Positions 56,007 to 63,589 of a stretch of 64,000 nt of DNA are shown here, piece after piece. The stretch is from Acidobacteriota bacterium. Lineage in GTDB: Bacteria; Acidobacteriota; Vicinamibacteria; Fen-336. Where the stretch lies: the NCBI GenBank assembly GCA_022340585.1, contig JAJDNS010000108.1:1-64000 (forward strand), read 5' to 3'. The notes beneath the pieces were generated by a model. That model made no database searches and was not told the DNA's origin. It saw nothing but the letters and a program-made list of their open reading frames with translations. The first letter of the stretch is position 1; every line of letters starts with the position of its first letter. The translations under genes and the position numbers were made by a program.

Positions 56007-58190
56007 TCAAGTCGGACCGGGGCTGGAGACGCTCTGGCGGGCGACGTCGATGACGCCCTTGATCCCCCGGACCGACTTCACGACCTTGTCGAGGTGTTTG
56101 AGGTCGTTGATCCGGACGGTGAGGGCGATCGAGCCGGTGTTGTCGTCGAAGGTGCGAACCTGCATGTCGCGAACGTCGGTCTTCATCGAGGCGAGGGCGG
56201 CGGTCACCGCGGCGAGGGCGCCCATGCGGTCCTCGAGGTCCACCGCGAGGCGGACCTCGTATCCACCCTCCGCCCCGCTGCCCCACTCGACCTCGATCCG
56301 GCGCCCGGGGTCGTAGACCAGGTTTCGAACGTTCGGGCAGTCCACGGAGTGCACGGAGACGCCCTTGCCCCGGGTGATGTACCCGACGATCGGCTCCCCC
56401 ATGATCGGGTTGCAGCACTTGGCGCGGTAGACGAGGAGATCGTCGGTGCCCTTGACCTTGATGCGCTCGTCTCGCCGCCGGAGGAAGCGGCGGACCGCAT
56501 CGACCATGGGGCGGGGCTTCTCCGCCTCCGGCGACTCGGCCAGCTTGTCCGGGGGCAGCAGCCGCGAGAGGACGTGGCGCGCCGAGATCTTGCCGTAGCC
56601 GACGGCGACGAAGAGGTCGTCGAGCTTCTGCCCGACCCCGAAGTCCTGGGCGAGGGTGGTGATGGGCGACGACTTCGTGTCGAGCTTCTTCAGCGAGAGA
56701 TCGAAGCGCCGCAGCTCCCGCTCGAGGTGCTTGCGCCCGATCTCCAGGGCCTGCTGCTTCTCGGCGGTGTTGAGATAGTGGCGGATCTTGGACTTCGCAC
56801 GATTGGTGACGGTGAGACCGAGCCAGTCGCGGCTGGGCTTGTGGCCGGAGGAGGTCAGGATCTCCACGATGTCCCCGTTCTGCAGCTTGTAGCGCAGGGG
56901 CACCATCTTCCCGTGGACCCGCGCCCCCACGCACTGGTGGCCCACCTCGGTGTGAATCGAGTACGCGAAGTCGATGGGGGTGGCTCCCCGCGGCAGCATC
57001 TTGACCTCGCCTCGGGGGGTGAAGCAGTAGACCTCCTCCGGGTAGAGGTCCAGCTTGAGCGAGTTCAGGAACTCGTGGGGGTCCTTGACCTCCTGTTGCC
57101 ACTCGAGAAGCTGCCGCAGCCAGGAGAACGCGTCGTCGTCCGCTCCCAGCCCGGTGCGGCCCTCCTTGTACTTCCAGTGGGCAGCGATCCCCTCCTCGGC
57201 CACCTGATGCATGTCGTGGGTGCGGATCTGCACCTCGAACGGGTGCCCCTCGTCGCTGATGACCGACGTGTGCAGAGAGCGGTAGCCGTTGGGGCGAGGC
57301 ATGGCGATGAAGTCCTTCACACGGCCGGGAACCGGCCGCCAGGCGTTGTGGAGGATTCCGAGCACCGCGTAGCAGTCAGGGATGGTCTTCACCAGGATCC
57401 GCAGGGCCACGAAGTCGTAGACCTGGTCGAGCTCGATTCGCTGGCGCTTGAGTTTCTGGTGGATGGAGTGCAGACGCTTGATCCGCCCCTCGATCGTGGC
57501 CTCGATGCCGGCCTCTTCCAGCTTCTGGCTCACCGTGGCGCGGACCTTCTGGATGAAGGCCCGGGCCGGCTTGCGCTTGTCCTCGACGCGGGCGGTGAGG
57601 GAGCGGTAGCCGGGCGGGTCCAGATACTGGAACGCGAGGTCCTCGAGCTCGTTCTTGATCTTCGCCATCCCGAGGCGACCGGAGAGCGGCGCGTAGATGT
57701 CCATGGTCTCGCGGGCAATCCTCACGCGTCGCTCTTCCGGCAAATGCTTGAGTGTACGCATGTTGTGAAGACGGTCGGCGAGCTTGACGAGGATGACGCG
57801 GATATCGTCGACCATCGCCAGCAGCATCTTCCGATAGGTCTCGGCCTGACGCTCTTCGCTGGTGGCGTACGGGATCTTCGAGATCTTCGTGACCCCCTCG
57901 ACGATGTGCAGGACGTCCGCCCCGAAGTACTCCTGGATCCGCTCGGGCGTGGTGAGAGTGTCCTCGAGGACGTCGTGGAGAAGGCCCACGGCCACGCAGA
58001 TGGGGTCCATCCTCATCTCGGCGAGGACGTTGGCCACCTCCAGCGGGTGAACCAGGTAGGGCTCACCCGAAGCGCGCACCTGTCCCTTGTGCTCGACGGC
58101 CGAGAAGATGTACGCCTTCCGGAGGATCTCGAGGTCGGCCTCCGGATGGTGCCCTTTGACCGTCTCCTGGATGTCCTCGAAACGAATCAT
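56007..58190 (-). CDS. rel: Bifunctional (p)ppGpp synthetase/hydrolase (Rel/SpoT)
   Basis: A 727-residue enzyme with the normal four-part layout. HD hydrolase: H34, H48 region and H72-D73 in LLHDVLEDT. Synthetase: RPNGYRSLHTSVI and the KRQRIELDQVYDFVALRI strand (about 240-340). TGS domain follows (VYCFTPRGEVKMLPRGATPIDFAYSIH), then the zinc-finger/helical part with CCNPI, and an ACT domain at the end (VDLEDRMGALAAVTAALA). The HD residues are intact, so it should both make and break (p)ppGpp during starvation. It is divergent from the TPR lipoprotein gene. Confidence 0.96.
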   Translation of the reverse strand: MIRFEDIQETVKGHHPEADLEILRKAYIFSAVEHKGQVRASGEPYLVHPLEVANVLAEMRMDPICVAVGLLHDVLEDTLTTPERIQEYFGADVLHIVEGVTKISKIPYATSEERQAETYRKMLLAMVDDIRVILVKLADRLHNMRTLKHLPEERRVRIARETMDIYAPLSGRLGMAKIKNELEDLAFQYLDPPGYRSLTARVEDKRKPARAFIQKVRATVSQKLEEAGIEATIEGRIKRLHSIHQKLKRQRIELDQVYDFVALRILVKTIPDCYAVLGILHNAWRPVPGRVKDFIAMPRPNGYRSLHTSVISDEGHPFEVQIRTHDMHQVAEEGIAAHWKYKEGRTGLGADDDAFSWLRQLLEWQQEVKDPHEFLNSLKLDLYPEEVYCFTPRGEVKMLPRGATPIDFAYSIHTEVGHQCVGARVHGKMVPLRYKLQNGDIVEILTSSGHKPSRDWLGLTVTNRAKSKIRHYLNTAEKQQALEIGRKHLERELRRFDLSLKKLDTKSSPITTLAQDFGVGQKLDDLFVAVGYGKISARHVLSRLLPPDKLAESPEAEKPRPMVDAVRRFLRRRDERIKVKGTDDLLVYRAKCCNPIMGEPIVGYITRGKGVSVHSVDCPNVRNLVYDPGRRIEVEWGSGAEGGYEVRLAVDLEDRMGALAAVTAALASMKTDVRDMQVRTFDDNTGSIALTVRINDLKHLDKVVKSVRGIKGVIDVARQSVSSPGPT

Positions 58191-58328
58191 GGTTTCCGCC
58201 CCAGTCTAGCTTGGATTGTCGGTCTGGCGGCGGGCCCCGGCGGCGCCCGGCGCACTCGCGGGGCTGCCGGTCGGAGCCGGGTCCTCTCCGGAGCGGGGTT
58301 CGGGAGCCCGCAGGGTTTTCGAGGTTTC

Positions 58329-58358
58329 TTGACTCCCCTTTGGCCCGGCGACTATAAT
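58329..58358 (+). promoter_or_regulatory. Strong predicted promoter of the TPR lipoprotein
   Basis: TTGACT (58329-58334) and a perfect TATAAT (58353-58358) have an 18-base spacer. The start would be near 58365, with a leader of about 45 bases. This is one of the best sigma-70-like promoters in the window. Confidence 0.7.
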
Positions 58359-58409
58359 CCACTTTCTCCGAGAGTCTTTGTATTCAGTAACTTTCCCGGG
58401 AGACGGCCG

Positions 58410-59453
58410 ATGAGAACCCGAAATCACGCGCCCATGTTCGCCGCTCTTCTCGCCCTGGTGGTGGTCGGAGGCGGCTGTGACCTGATCAAGGCCAAGGCGG
58501 CCTTCAAGGATGGCAACAAGCTGTACCAGGAGGAGAACTACCGCGACGCCATCAAGGACTACGAGCGAGCGGTCGAGCTCAAGCCTGACTTCGCGGAGGC
58601 GCACGTGTACCTCGCCAGCGCCCACCAGTCCCTGTACCGCCCGGGTCGTGAGAACGACGCGGAGAACCGGATGCACCTGGACAAGGCCATCGAGCACTAC
58701 GAGAAGTCCCTCGAGGTGAACACGCGGGACACCCCCTCGCTCGAGGCGGTCCGGGTCACCGCGCTGGGGGCCCTCACCGGGATCTACTCCGACCCGCCGG
58801 TCGAGGATTTCGAGAAGGCCCTCAGCTACGCCCAGGAGCTGGTGAAGGACAACCCCGACGACACCAAGAACATGTACGCCATGGCCAACCTCTACGAGAA
58901 GTTCAACGACGTGGACGACGCGGAGGCCACCTACCTCCGGGTGGTCCGGGACAACCCCGACGACGCCAAGGCGTGTGGGGCCCTGTCGGCCTTCTACAAC
59001 AAGCCCCTCTGGGACCGGGACGGCAACGTCTGGACCGAGGAGTCCGAGGGACCTCGGGCCGCGCGCTTCGAGGACGCCATCCAGACCATGGAGCACTGCG
59101 CCACGCTCGACCCGAACGACCCCAGTGGCTACTACAAGGTGGCGACCTTTCACTGGGACAAGGCCTACCGTGACCACTCGCTGAACGACAAAGAGAAGAA
59201 CGAGTACGCCGATCTCGGGATCGAGGCCGTCGACAAGGCCCTGGAGATTCAGCCCGACTACTGGGAGGCGATCATCACCAAGGGTCTCCTCTTCCGCGTG
59301 AAGGCCCAGGTCGCGCCGACCAGGAGCGACCGGAAGACGTACCTCGAGCAGGCCACGATCCTCCAGAAGCAGGCGCTGGAGCTGCGGAAGGAGCAGCAGG
59401 CGGCGGCCGACGCGGCGGCCGCCGACGTTCCGCCCGAGGCGATGGCAGAGTAG
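58410..59453 (+). CDS. TPR lipoprotein
   Basis: A 347-residue lipoprotein: signal peptide with the lipobox VGGGC (C23), then tetratricopeptide repeats over most of the length (AFKDGNKLYQEENYRDAIKDYERAVELKPDF and further units), and a short Ala-rich tail. The repeats are interrupted by a segment around 190-230 (FYNKPLWDRDGNVWTEE). It is anchored in a membrane and probably works as an assembly scaffold, perhaps in outer-membrane or secretion complexes. The strong upstream promoter predicts high expression. Confidence 0.82.
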   Translation: MRTRNHAPMFAALLALVVVGGGCDLIKAKAAFKDGNKLYQEENYRDAIKDYERAVELKPDFAEAHVYLASAHQSLYRPGRENDAENRMHLDKAIEHYEKSLEVNTRDTPSLEAVRVTALGALTGIYSDPPVEDFEKALSYAQELVKDNPDDTKNMYAMANLYEKFNDVDDAEATYLRVVRDNPDDAKACGALSAFYNKPLWDRDGNVWTEESEGPRAARFEDAIQTMEHCATLDPNDPSGYYKVATFHWDKAYRDHSLNDKEKNEYADLGIEAVDKALEIQPDYWEAIITKGLLFRVKAQVAPTRSDRKTYLEQATILQKQALELRKEQQAAADAAAADVPPEAMAE

Positions 59454-59546
59454 ACGCGCGGGCTCGGGGGGGGGACGCCCCCCCTTCTTCCCCCTGGGTC
59501 TTCCGTGCGCGCCCTCGCGGATCCCTTGGGGCTCAAGAGCGTGCCG

Positions 59547-59753
59547 ATGAACAACCCGCTCCACCGCTCGCGGCGGAACCGCATGATCGGTGGCGTGTGC
59601 GGCGGCATCGCCGCCTGGCTCGGCTGGAGCCCCTTCCTGGTGAGGGTGCTCTACGTCGTGGTTTCCGTCTGCTCCGCCGCTTTCCCCGGGATCCTCGTGT
59701 ACTTGATCCTCTGGATCCTGATGCCGTTGGAGGATCATTCGTCGAACGCCTGA
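59547..59753 (+). CDS. PspC-domain membrane protein
   Basis: A 68-residue protein that is almost only a PspC domain: RSRRNRMIGGVCGGIAAWLG, the hallmark start, followed by two hydrophobic segments (VRVLYVVVSVCSAAFPGILVYLILWILMP). PspC proteins sense or modulate membrane stress in the phage-shock system; no pspA or pspB is adjacent. The ATG was preferred to an upstream GTG at 59505. The last codons overlap the first copy of a 14-base direct repeat. Confidence 0.85.
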   Translation: MNNPLHRSRRNRMIGGVCGGIAAWLGWSPFLVRVLYVVVSVCSAAFPGILVYLILWILMPLEDHSSNA

Positions 59754-59805
59754 CCATTCGTCCAAGCATTCGTCGAACGCTGCGTGGGGTCGTCGTTCGA
59801 CGAAT
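59736..59805. repeat. Direct repeat plus 12-bp perfect inverted repeat after PspC
   Basis: CATTCGTCGAACGC occurs at 59736-59749 (inside the PspC gene end) and at 59767-59780. The second copy also pairs perfectly with CGTTCGACGAAT at 59794-59805 (12 bp, 14-base loop). No T-run follows, so a terminator role is uncertain. Confidence 0.75.
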
Positions 59806-59907
59806 CTTCCGTTCCCTGGGGCGTCGGCCGTCGTCTCTGTGTCAGCCTTCCTTTCCTGACCGGCAGCCTGCTACCGCACCTACGGATCCGCAACGATGGC
59901 ACCGCCC

Positions 59908-59946
59908 CATGCCGAGTCGCGGATCCAGCGAGGCCGACTCGGCATG
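59908..59946. repeat. Perfect 12-bp inverted repeat
   Basis: CATGCCGAGTCG (59908-59919) pairs perfectly with CGACTCGGCATG (59935-59946) across a 15-base loop that contains GGATCC. It lies between the PspC gene and the ExbD operon end. Confidence 0.75.
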
Positions 59947-59978
59947 ATCGGGACTCCCGATGAGAGCCCAGAAAGACC

Positions 59979-60007
59979 AGGGGCCCCGCGCTGTGCGCGG
60001 AGCCCCT
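59979..60007 (-). terminator. Terminator of the tonB-exbB-exbD operon
   Basis: On the minus strand, AGGGGCTCCGCG and CGCGGGGCCCCT form a 12-bp stem with one mismatch and a five-base loop, followed by TGGTCTTTCT. It lies 27 bases after the last exbD stop. Confidence 0.6.
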
Positions 60008-60034
60008 GATCAGAGACCGGTTGTCGGTGCCTGG

Positions 60035-60523
60035 CTAGGGCTGGGCCCCGACCGTGCCTCCGGCCTGGTCCACCATCGAGTCCGAGATGATCCCGATGCG
60101 CTCGACCCCCGCGCCGCGGGCGATGTCCATGGCCTGCACGACGCGACCGTAGAGGACGTCACCGGAGGCCTTGACGAACATCGTCTTGTCCGACCGTGCC
60201 TGGAAGATATCCCGGAGGCGCTGGCTGAGCTCGGGAAGGCCCACGGGGTTCTTGTTGATGGTGATGGCGCCCTCCTCCAGGCTCAAGACGACCTGGTTGC
60301 GGGGGCTGGTGTCCTTGGGCTGGTTCGGCGGAGGCGGTTGCGGCAGCGAGATGTCGAGCCCCTTCTGGGCCAGGGGCGTGACCACCATGAAGATGATCAA
60401 CAGCACGAGAAGGACGTCGATGAAGGGGGTCACGTTGATGTCGCCCATCGCCCCACTGGAACCGATGTGTGCGGAATGGGCCTCGTCTTCGGCCCACCTC
60501 CGACGGCGGGTTCTGATATCCAT
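60035..60523 (-). CDS. exbD: ExbD/TolR-type energy transducer, second copy
   Basis: A 162-residue protein with one membrane helix (about 33-51) preceded by the ExbD signature DINVTPFIDVLLVLLIIFM, whose membrane aspartate is D36, the proton-path residue. The periplasmic part has the normal ExbD beta-strand pattern. It starts three bases after the first exbD stop. Two ExbD copies in one operon are common in Acidobacteriota and Myxococcota and may form mixed stators. Confidence 0.93.
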   Translation of the reverse strand: MDIRTRRRRWAEDEAHSAHIGSSGAMGDINVTPFIDVLLVLLIIFMVVTPLAQKGLDISLPQPPPPNQPKDTSPRNQVVLSLEEGAITINKNPVGLPELSQRLRDIFQARSDKTMFVKASGDVLYGRVVQAMDIARGAGVERIGIISDSMVDQAGGTVGAQP

Positions 60524-60526
60524 GGC

Positions 60527-60958
60527 CTACGCCCCCTGCACCTTGCGCTCGGCGATGAGCGCCACCTCTTCGACCCCGGCCTCACGGGCGAGGTCCATGA
60601 CCTTCATGACCTCGGCGTAAGGGAGCTCCTCGTCGGCCTTGAGGTAGATCATCCGCGTCCCCTCGGCCATGTCCCGCACGCGCTCCTTGAGCAACGGGAG
60701 GAGCGACGCCTGGTTGTCCAGACGCTGGGACCCGAGGTACACCGTGGTGTCCCGGCGTACGGCGACGACGGGGATCTTCGGCTCGTCCTTGCGCTCCTTG
60801 GTGTTGCCCGCCTGGGGCAGCTTCACGTCCACACCCTTCTGGAGGAGGGGCGTGATCACCATGAAGATGATGAGGAGCACGATCATCACGTCGGCCATTG
60901 GCGTGACATTGATGTCCGCCATCGGCCCGCCCTTGTTACCGCCAACGTTCATTGCCAT
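60527..60958 (-). CDS. exbD: ExbD/TolR-type energy transducer, first copy
   Basis: A 143-residue protein with the membrane motif DINVTPMADVMIVLLIIFMV; the transport aspartate is in MADVM. The periplasmic domain ends with the typical VMKVMDLAREAGVEEVALI segment. AGGAG precedes the ATG. It follows exbB by 63 bases and is closely coupled to the second exbD. Confidence 0.93.
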   Translation of the reverse strand: MAMNVGGNKGGPMADINVTPMADVMIVLLIIFMVITPLLQKGVDVKLPQAGNTKERKDEPKIPVVAVRRDTTVYLGSQRLDNQASLLPLLKERVRDMAEGTRMIYLKADEELPYAEVMKVMDLAREAGVEEVALIAERKVQGA

Positions 60959-61021
60959 GGCGAGTACTCCTGCGTCCGGCGACGGCCGGGGCCAGCAGAC
61001 CCCGGCCGCGTTCCTCCGGCG

Positions 61022-61699
61022 CTAGCCTCTCTTGATGAAGAAGTCGAGAAGCTCCGAGCTGGAGTTGTCCATCTCGACGTTGAAGCCCTCGACCTTGCCG
61101 TTGAAGTAGTTGAACGCCCACACCGCGGGAACGGCCACGAAGAGCCCGAACGCGGTGGTGATGAGGGCCTCGGCGATGCCGGCAGAGATCGCGCCGATTC
61201 CGCCCGATCCGGTGAGCGCCATGCCCGAGAACGCGTTGATGATACCGAAGGTGGTCCCGAAGAGGCCCACGAACGGCGCGGTGGCGCCGATGGTGGCGAG
61301 CCCGCTCAGCCCGCGCTTCAGGTCGGCGAGGTTCACGGCGGTGGCGCGCTGGATAGCCCGCTTGGCTGCCTCGACGGCGCCCTCGCGGTCTTTCTCGGCT
61401 TCACCCGTTTCGACTTGATACTGCCACTCCTGGAGACCGGGTTTGAGCACCTTGGCCAGGTGGGACTGCTTGAACTGCTTGCCGTCGGAGATGTCGATGG
61501 CTTCCTTGATCTTCCCCTGCTTGAGGTAGCGAGCCACCTCGGGGGCGTACTTCCTGGACTGCTTGGTCGCCTGGGAGTAGGTCCAGTAGCGCTCGATCAT
61601 CACGGCGATCGAGTACATGGACATGATGAAGAGCACGATGACGACGGCCCATGCGACGCCGCCCATGTGCTCGGCCATGGACCTCAAATCGAACTGCAT
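61022..61699 (-). CDS. exbB: ExbB/TolQ-type proton channel
   Basis: A 225-residue protein with three membrane helices and the MotA/TolQ/ExbB core: GLSGLATIGATAPFVGLFGTTFGIINAF and GIAEALITTAFGLFVAVPAVWAFNYF. With ExbD it uses the proton gradient to drive TonB. AGGAGG lies before the ATG. It starts 37 bases after tonB. Confidence 0.95.
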   Translation of the reverse strand: MQFDLRSMAEHMGGVAWAVVIVLFIMSMYSIAVMIERYWTYSQATKQSRKYAPEVARYLKQGKIKEAIDISDGKQFKQSHLAKVLKPGLQEWQYQVETGEAEKDREGAVEAAKRAIQRATAVNLADLKRGLSGLATIGATAPFVGLFGTTFGIINAFSGMALTGSGGIGAISAGIAEALITTAFGLFVAVPAVWAFNYFNGKVEGFNVEMDNSSSELLDFFIKRG

Positions 61700-61736
61700 C
61701 TTGCGTCCTCCTGGACTGTGAGTGGTGCTCTCGGCC

Positions 61737-62480
61737 CTACGAGAGCTTGAAGTTGACGGTGACGGTCATGATGACGGGAACGGGGACTCCGTTCAAGAGA
61801 GTCGGGGTGTAGACCCATTGCCGGACGGCGCTCACAGCGGCCTGGTCGAGCAGCGGGATGCCACGGAGAATCTTGACATCGGTCACCTTGCCCTGGGGCG
61901 AGATGGTGCACTCGAGGATGACGACGCCCTGCACTCGAGCCTGCTTCGCGATGTCGGGGTACTCCGGGGCCACGTGCTTGAGCTTCTTGGGCTCCTTGAT
62001 CTGGCCACCGACACGGATCGCCTTCTGGGGGGGCGGCGGTGGGGCGTCGGGAAGGCCGCCCACGACTCCTCCGACCACGCCGCCGGGGACGCCACCTTCC
62101 ACACCACCGGTCACTCCGCCCTCGACGCCCAGGTCCAGGCCTTCCTCGGGCATGATCTCCTGGGGGACCTCGACGGGGGCCACGAACGCGTCCTGGTCCA
62201 TCTGGACCGGCTGGGGGGCCACTGGCCGGGGGCGGGCCGCTTGCGGGGCGGGTGGCGGGGGCGGTGGCGGAGGCGGAGGAGCCGACATCGGCTCCACGAA
62301 GAAGGCCTTCACTGCCGAGGCCGGCTCGGGCAGCAGGCCGATCTGCAGAATCGGCACGATGATGATTGCGGCGGCGATCACCATATGGAGGACGAGCGAC
62401 ACGGGCCAGGTCTTGGCCTGATTCGTCCTGTGCGCCGACATATCGGAGTCGATCAGGTCTTCAAAGAGCCTTTGTTCCAT
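61737..62480 (-). CDS. tonB: TonB energy transducer
   Basis: A 247-residue TonB: one membrane helix (about 27-50), a run of ten prolines near residue 70, a linker of EGGV/GGVVGG repeats, and the C-terminal TonB fold (PEYPDIAKQARVQGVVILECTIS...VRQWVYTPTLLNGVPVPVIMTV). It carries energy from ExbB-ExbD to outer-membrane receptors. It is the first gene of the tonB-exbB-exbD-exbD operon. The SxxH motif usual in the TonB helix is represented by SLVLHM. Confidence 0.94.
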   Translation of the reverse strand: MEQRLFEDLIDSDMSAHRTNQAKTWPVSLVLHMVIAAAIIIVPILQIGLLPEPASAVKAFFVEPMSAPPPPPPPPPPAPQAARPRPVAPQPVQMDQDAFVAPVEVPQEIMPEEGLDLGVEGGVTGGVEGGVPGGVVGGVVGGLPDAPPPPPQKAIRVGGQIKEPKKLKHVAPEYPDIAKQARVQGVVILECTISPQGKVTDVKILRGIPLLDQAAVSAVRQWVYTPTLLNGVPVPVIMTVTVNFKLS

Positions 62481-62534
62481 CCTGCGCCTCTACACTTTGA
62501 CATAAGGAGAGTGTCGTTTCGGCAAGAGAACCGG

Positions 62535-62564
62535 ATTCTATCCCTGCGTTTTTGGGGGTGTCAA
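62535..62564 (-). promoter_or_regulatory. Predicted promoter of the tonB operon
   Basis: On the minus strand, a perfect TTGACA (62559-62564) and TAGAAT (62535-62540) have an 18-base spacer; the start would be near 62528, about 48 bases before the tonB ATG. Confidence 0.65.
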
Positions 62565-62657
62565 GACGACTCGCCCTCCCCGGCCCCTCGCGGCCATCAG
62601 CATACACTTGGACACACCGGATGGGGCGGGGGTTCCCGGCCTGGCCACCGGGAGAGC

Positions 62658-63503
62658 TCAGTAGATGCGGAAGGTGACGGGGGCGTGGATGATCGTGGGG
62701 ACAGGGCGGCCGTTCTTGATCGCGGGCTCGAACAGCCACTGGTAGACGCACTGGAGCGCGGCCGCGTCCAGCATCGGGACGGACTGGATGACCCGGGCCC
62801 GGATGACTCGGCCGGTGGAGTCGATGGTGGCTTCGATGAGAACCTGCCCCTCCACCTTCTTGACGAAGGCCTCCTGGGGATAGACGGGCCGCGTGGTCTT
62901 GATGGGCCGGGGGCCGCGGTCGTAGTCCATCACCGGACCCGTCCCGGTGCCACCCAGCACACCGCCCAGCACCCCCCCGGGGATACCGCCCACGACACCC
63001 CCCTCGACGCCCTCCTCCATCCCCTCGGGGACCCCGAAGTCGCTGCCAAACTCGCTGCCGAACTGGTCTTCCGGGCTCACGGTGTCCTCGGGCCTGAGCT
63101 CAGCCACCTCCGTGGGGGTCTCGGGCTCGATCGGGGCGGTGAACTCGGGCTCTTCCTGGGGCTCTTCGACCACCGGCTTCGGAGGCTCGGGCTCCACCGG
63201 CTCCTCCCTCATCTTCGTCCCCTTGGGAAGCGGCGGCGGCGGCGGGGGCGGCGGGTCGTAGAGCAGGGCGCGGACGTAGTCGACCTGCTCCGGGAGCTCG
63301 GGGGGCGCGAAGATCGGGACGAAGATGAGAAGGAGAGCGGCGACGACGTGGGCGATGGAGGAGCTGCCCAGCATCCGCCACAGGCGGCCGCGGGCCTTCG
63401 GAACGGACGTGACGAGGTTGCCCGCAAAGAGCTTGTCCTCATCGATGGCTCCCAGGTTGCGGGACGGAGCCTTTTCCGGGTCCGGACCGGTCATCTCGAA
63501 CAT
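62658..63503 (-). CDS. Second TonB-like energy transducer
   Basis: About 281 residues. A cytosolic N-terminus of some 45 residues, unusual for TonB, comes before one membrane helix (about 48-66, IAHVVAALLLIFVPIFAP). Then a Pro-rich stretch, a Glu/Pro region, the same EGGVVGGIPGGVLGG linker as in the first TonB, and the C-terminal TonB domain (YPQEAFVKKVEGQVLIEATIDS...YQWLFEPAIKNGRPVPTI). It lies between secF and the tonB operon. The ATG at 63503 has only a weak ribosome site; another ATG lies three codons later. Confidence 0.88.
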   Translation of the reverse strand: MFEMTGPDPEKAPSRNLGAIDEDKLFAGNLVTSVPKARGRLWRMLGSSSIAHVVAALLLIFVPIFAPPELPEQVDYVRALLYDPPPPPPPPLPKGTKMREEPVEPEPPKPVVEEPQEEPEFTAPIEPETPTEVAELRPEDTVSPEDQFGSEFGSDFGVPEGMEEGVEGGVVGGIPGGVLGGVLGGTGTGPVMDYDRGPRPIKTTRPVYPQEAFVKKVEGQVLIEATIDSTGRVIRARVIQSVPMLDAAALQCVYQWLFEPAIKNGRPVPTIIHAPVTFRIY

Positions 63504-63522
63504 CTTAGCACCGCGTAAGAAC

Positions 63523-63536
63523 CCCTCGTACGAGGG
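63523..63536. promoter_or_regulatory. Perfect 14-bp palindrome upstream of the second TonB gene
   Basis: CCCTCGTACGAGGG lies 20 bases before the ATG at 63503, between secF and the second tonB. A palindrome of this size in this place could be a repressor site, but no repeat of it elsewhere was found. Confidence 0.35.
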
Positions 63537-63589
63537 AACGACCGTCTTGGGCGCCTGGTTCCGGGCGGGGCGTGAAATGATGTGATGGG

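Noticed and set aside
56094-58409. A long upstream extension of the TPR lipoprotein frame
   Set aside because: It is antisense to the rel gene; the lipoprotein signal and strong promoter fix the start at 58410.
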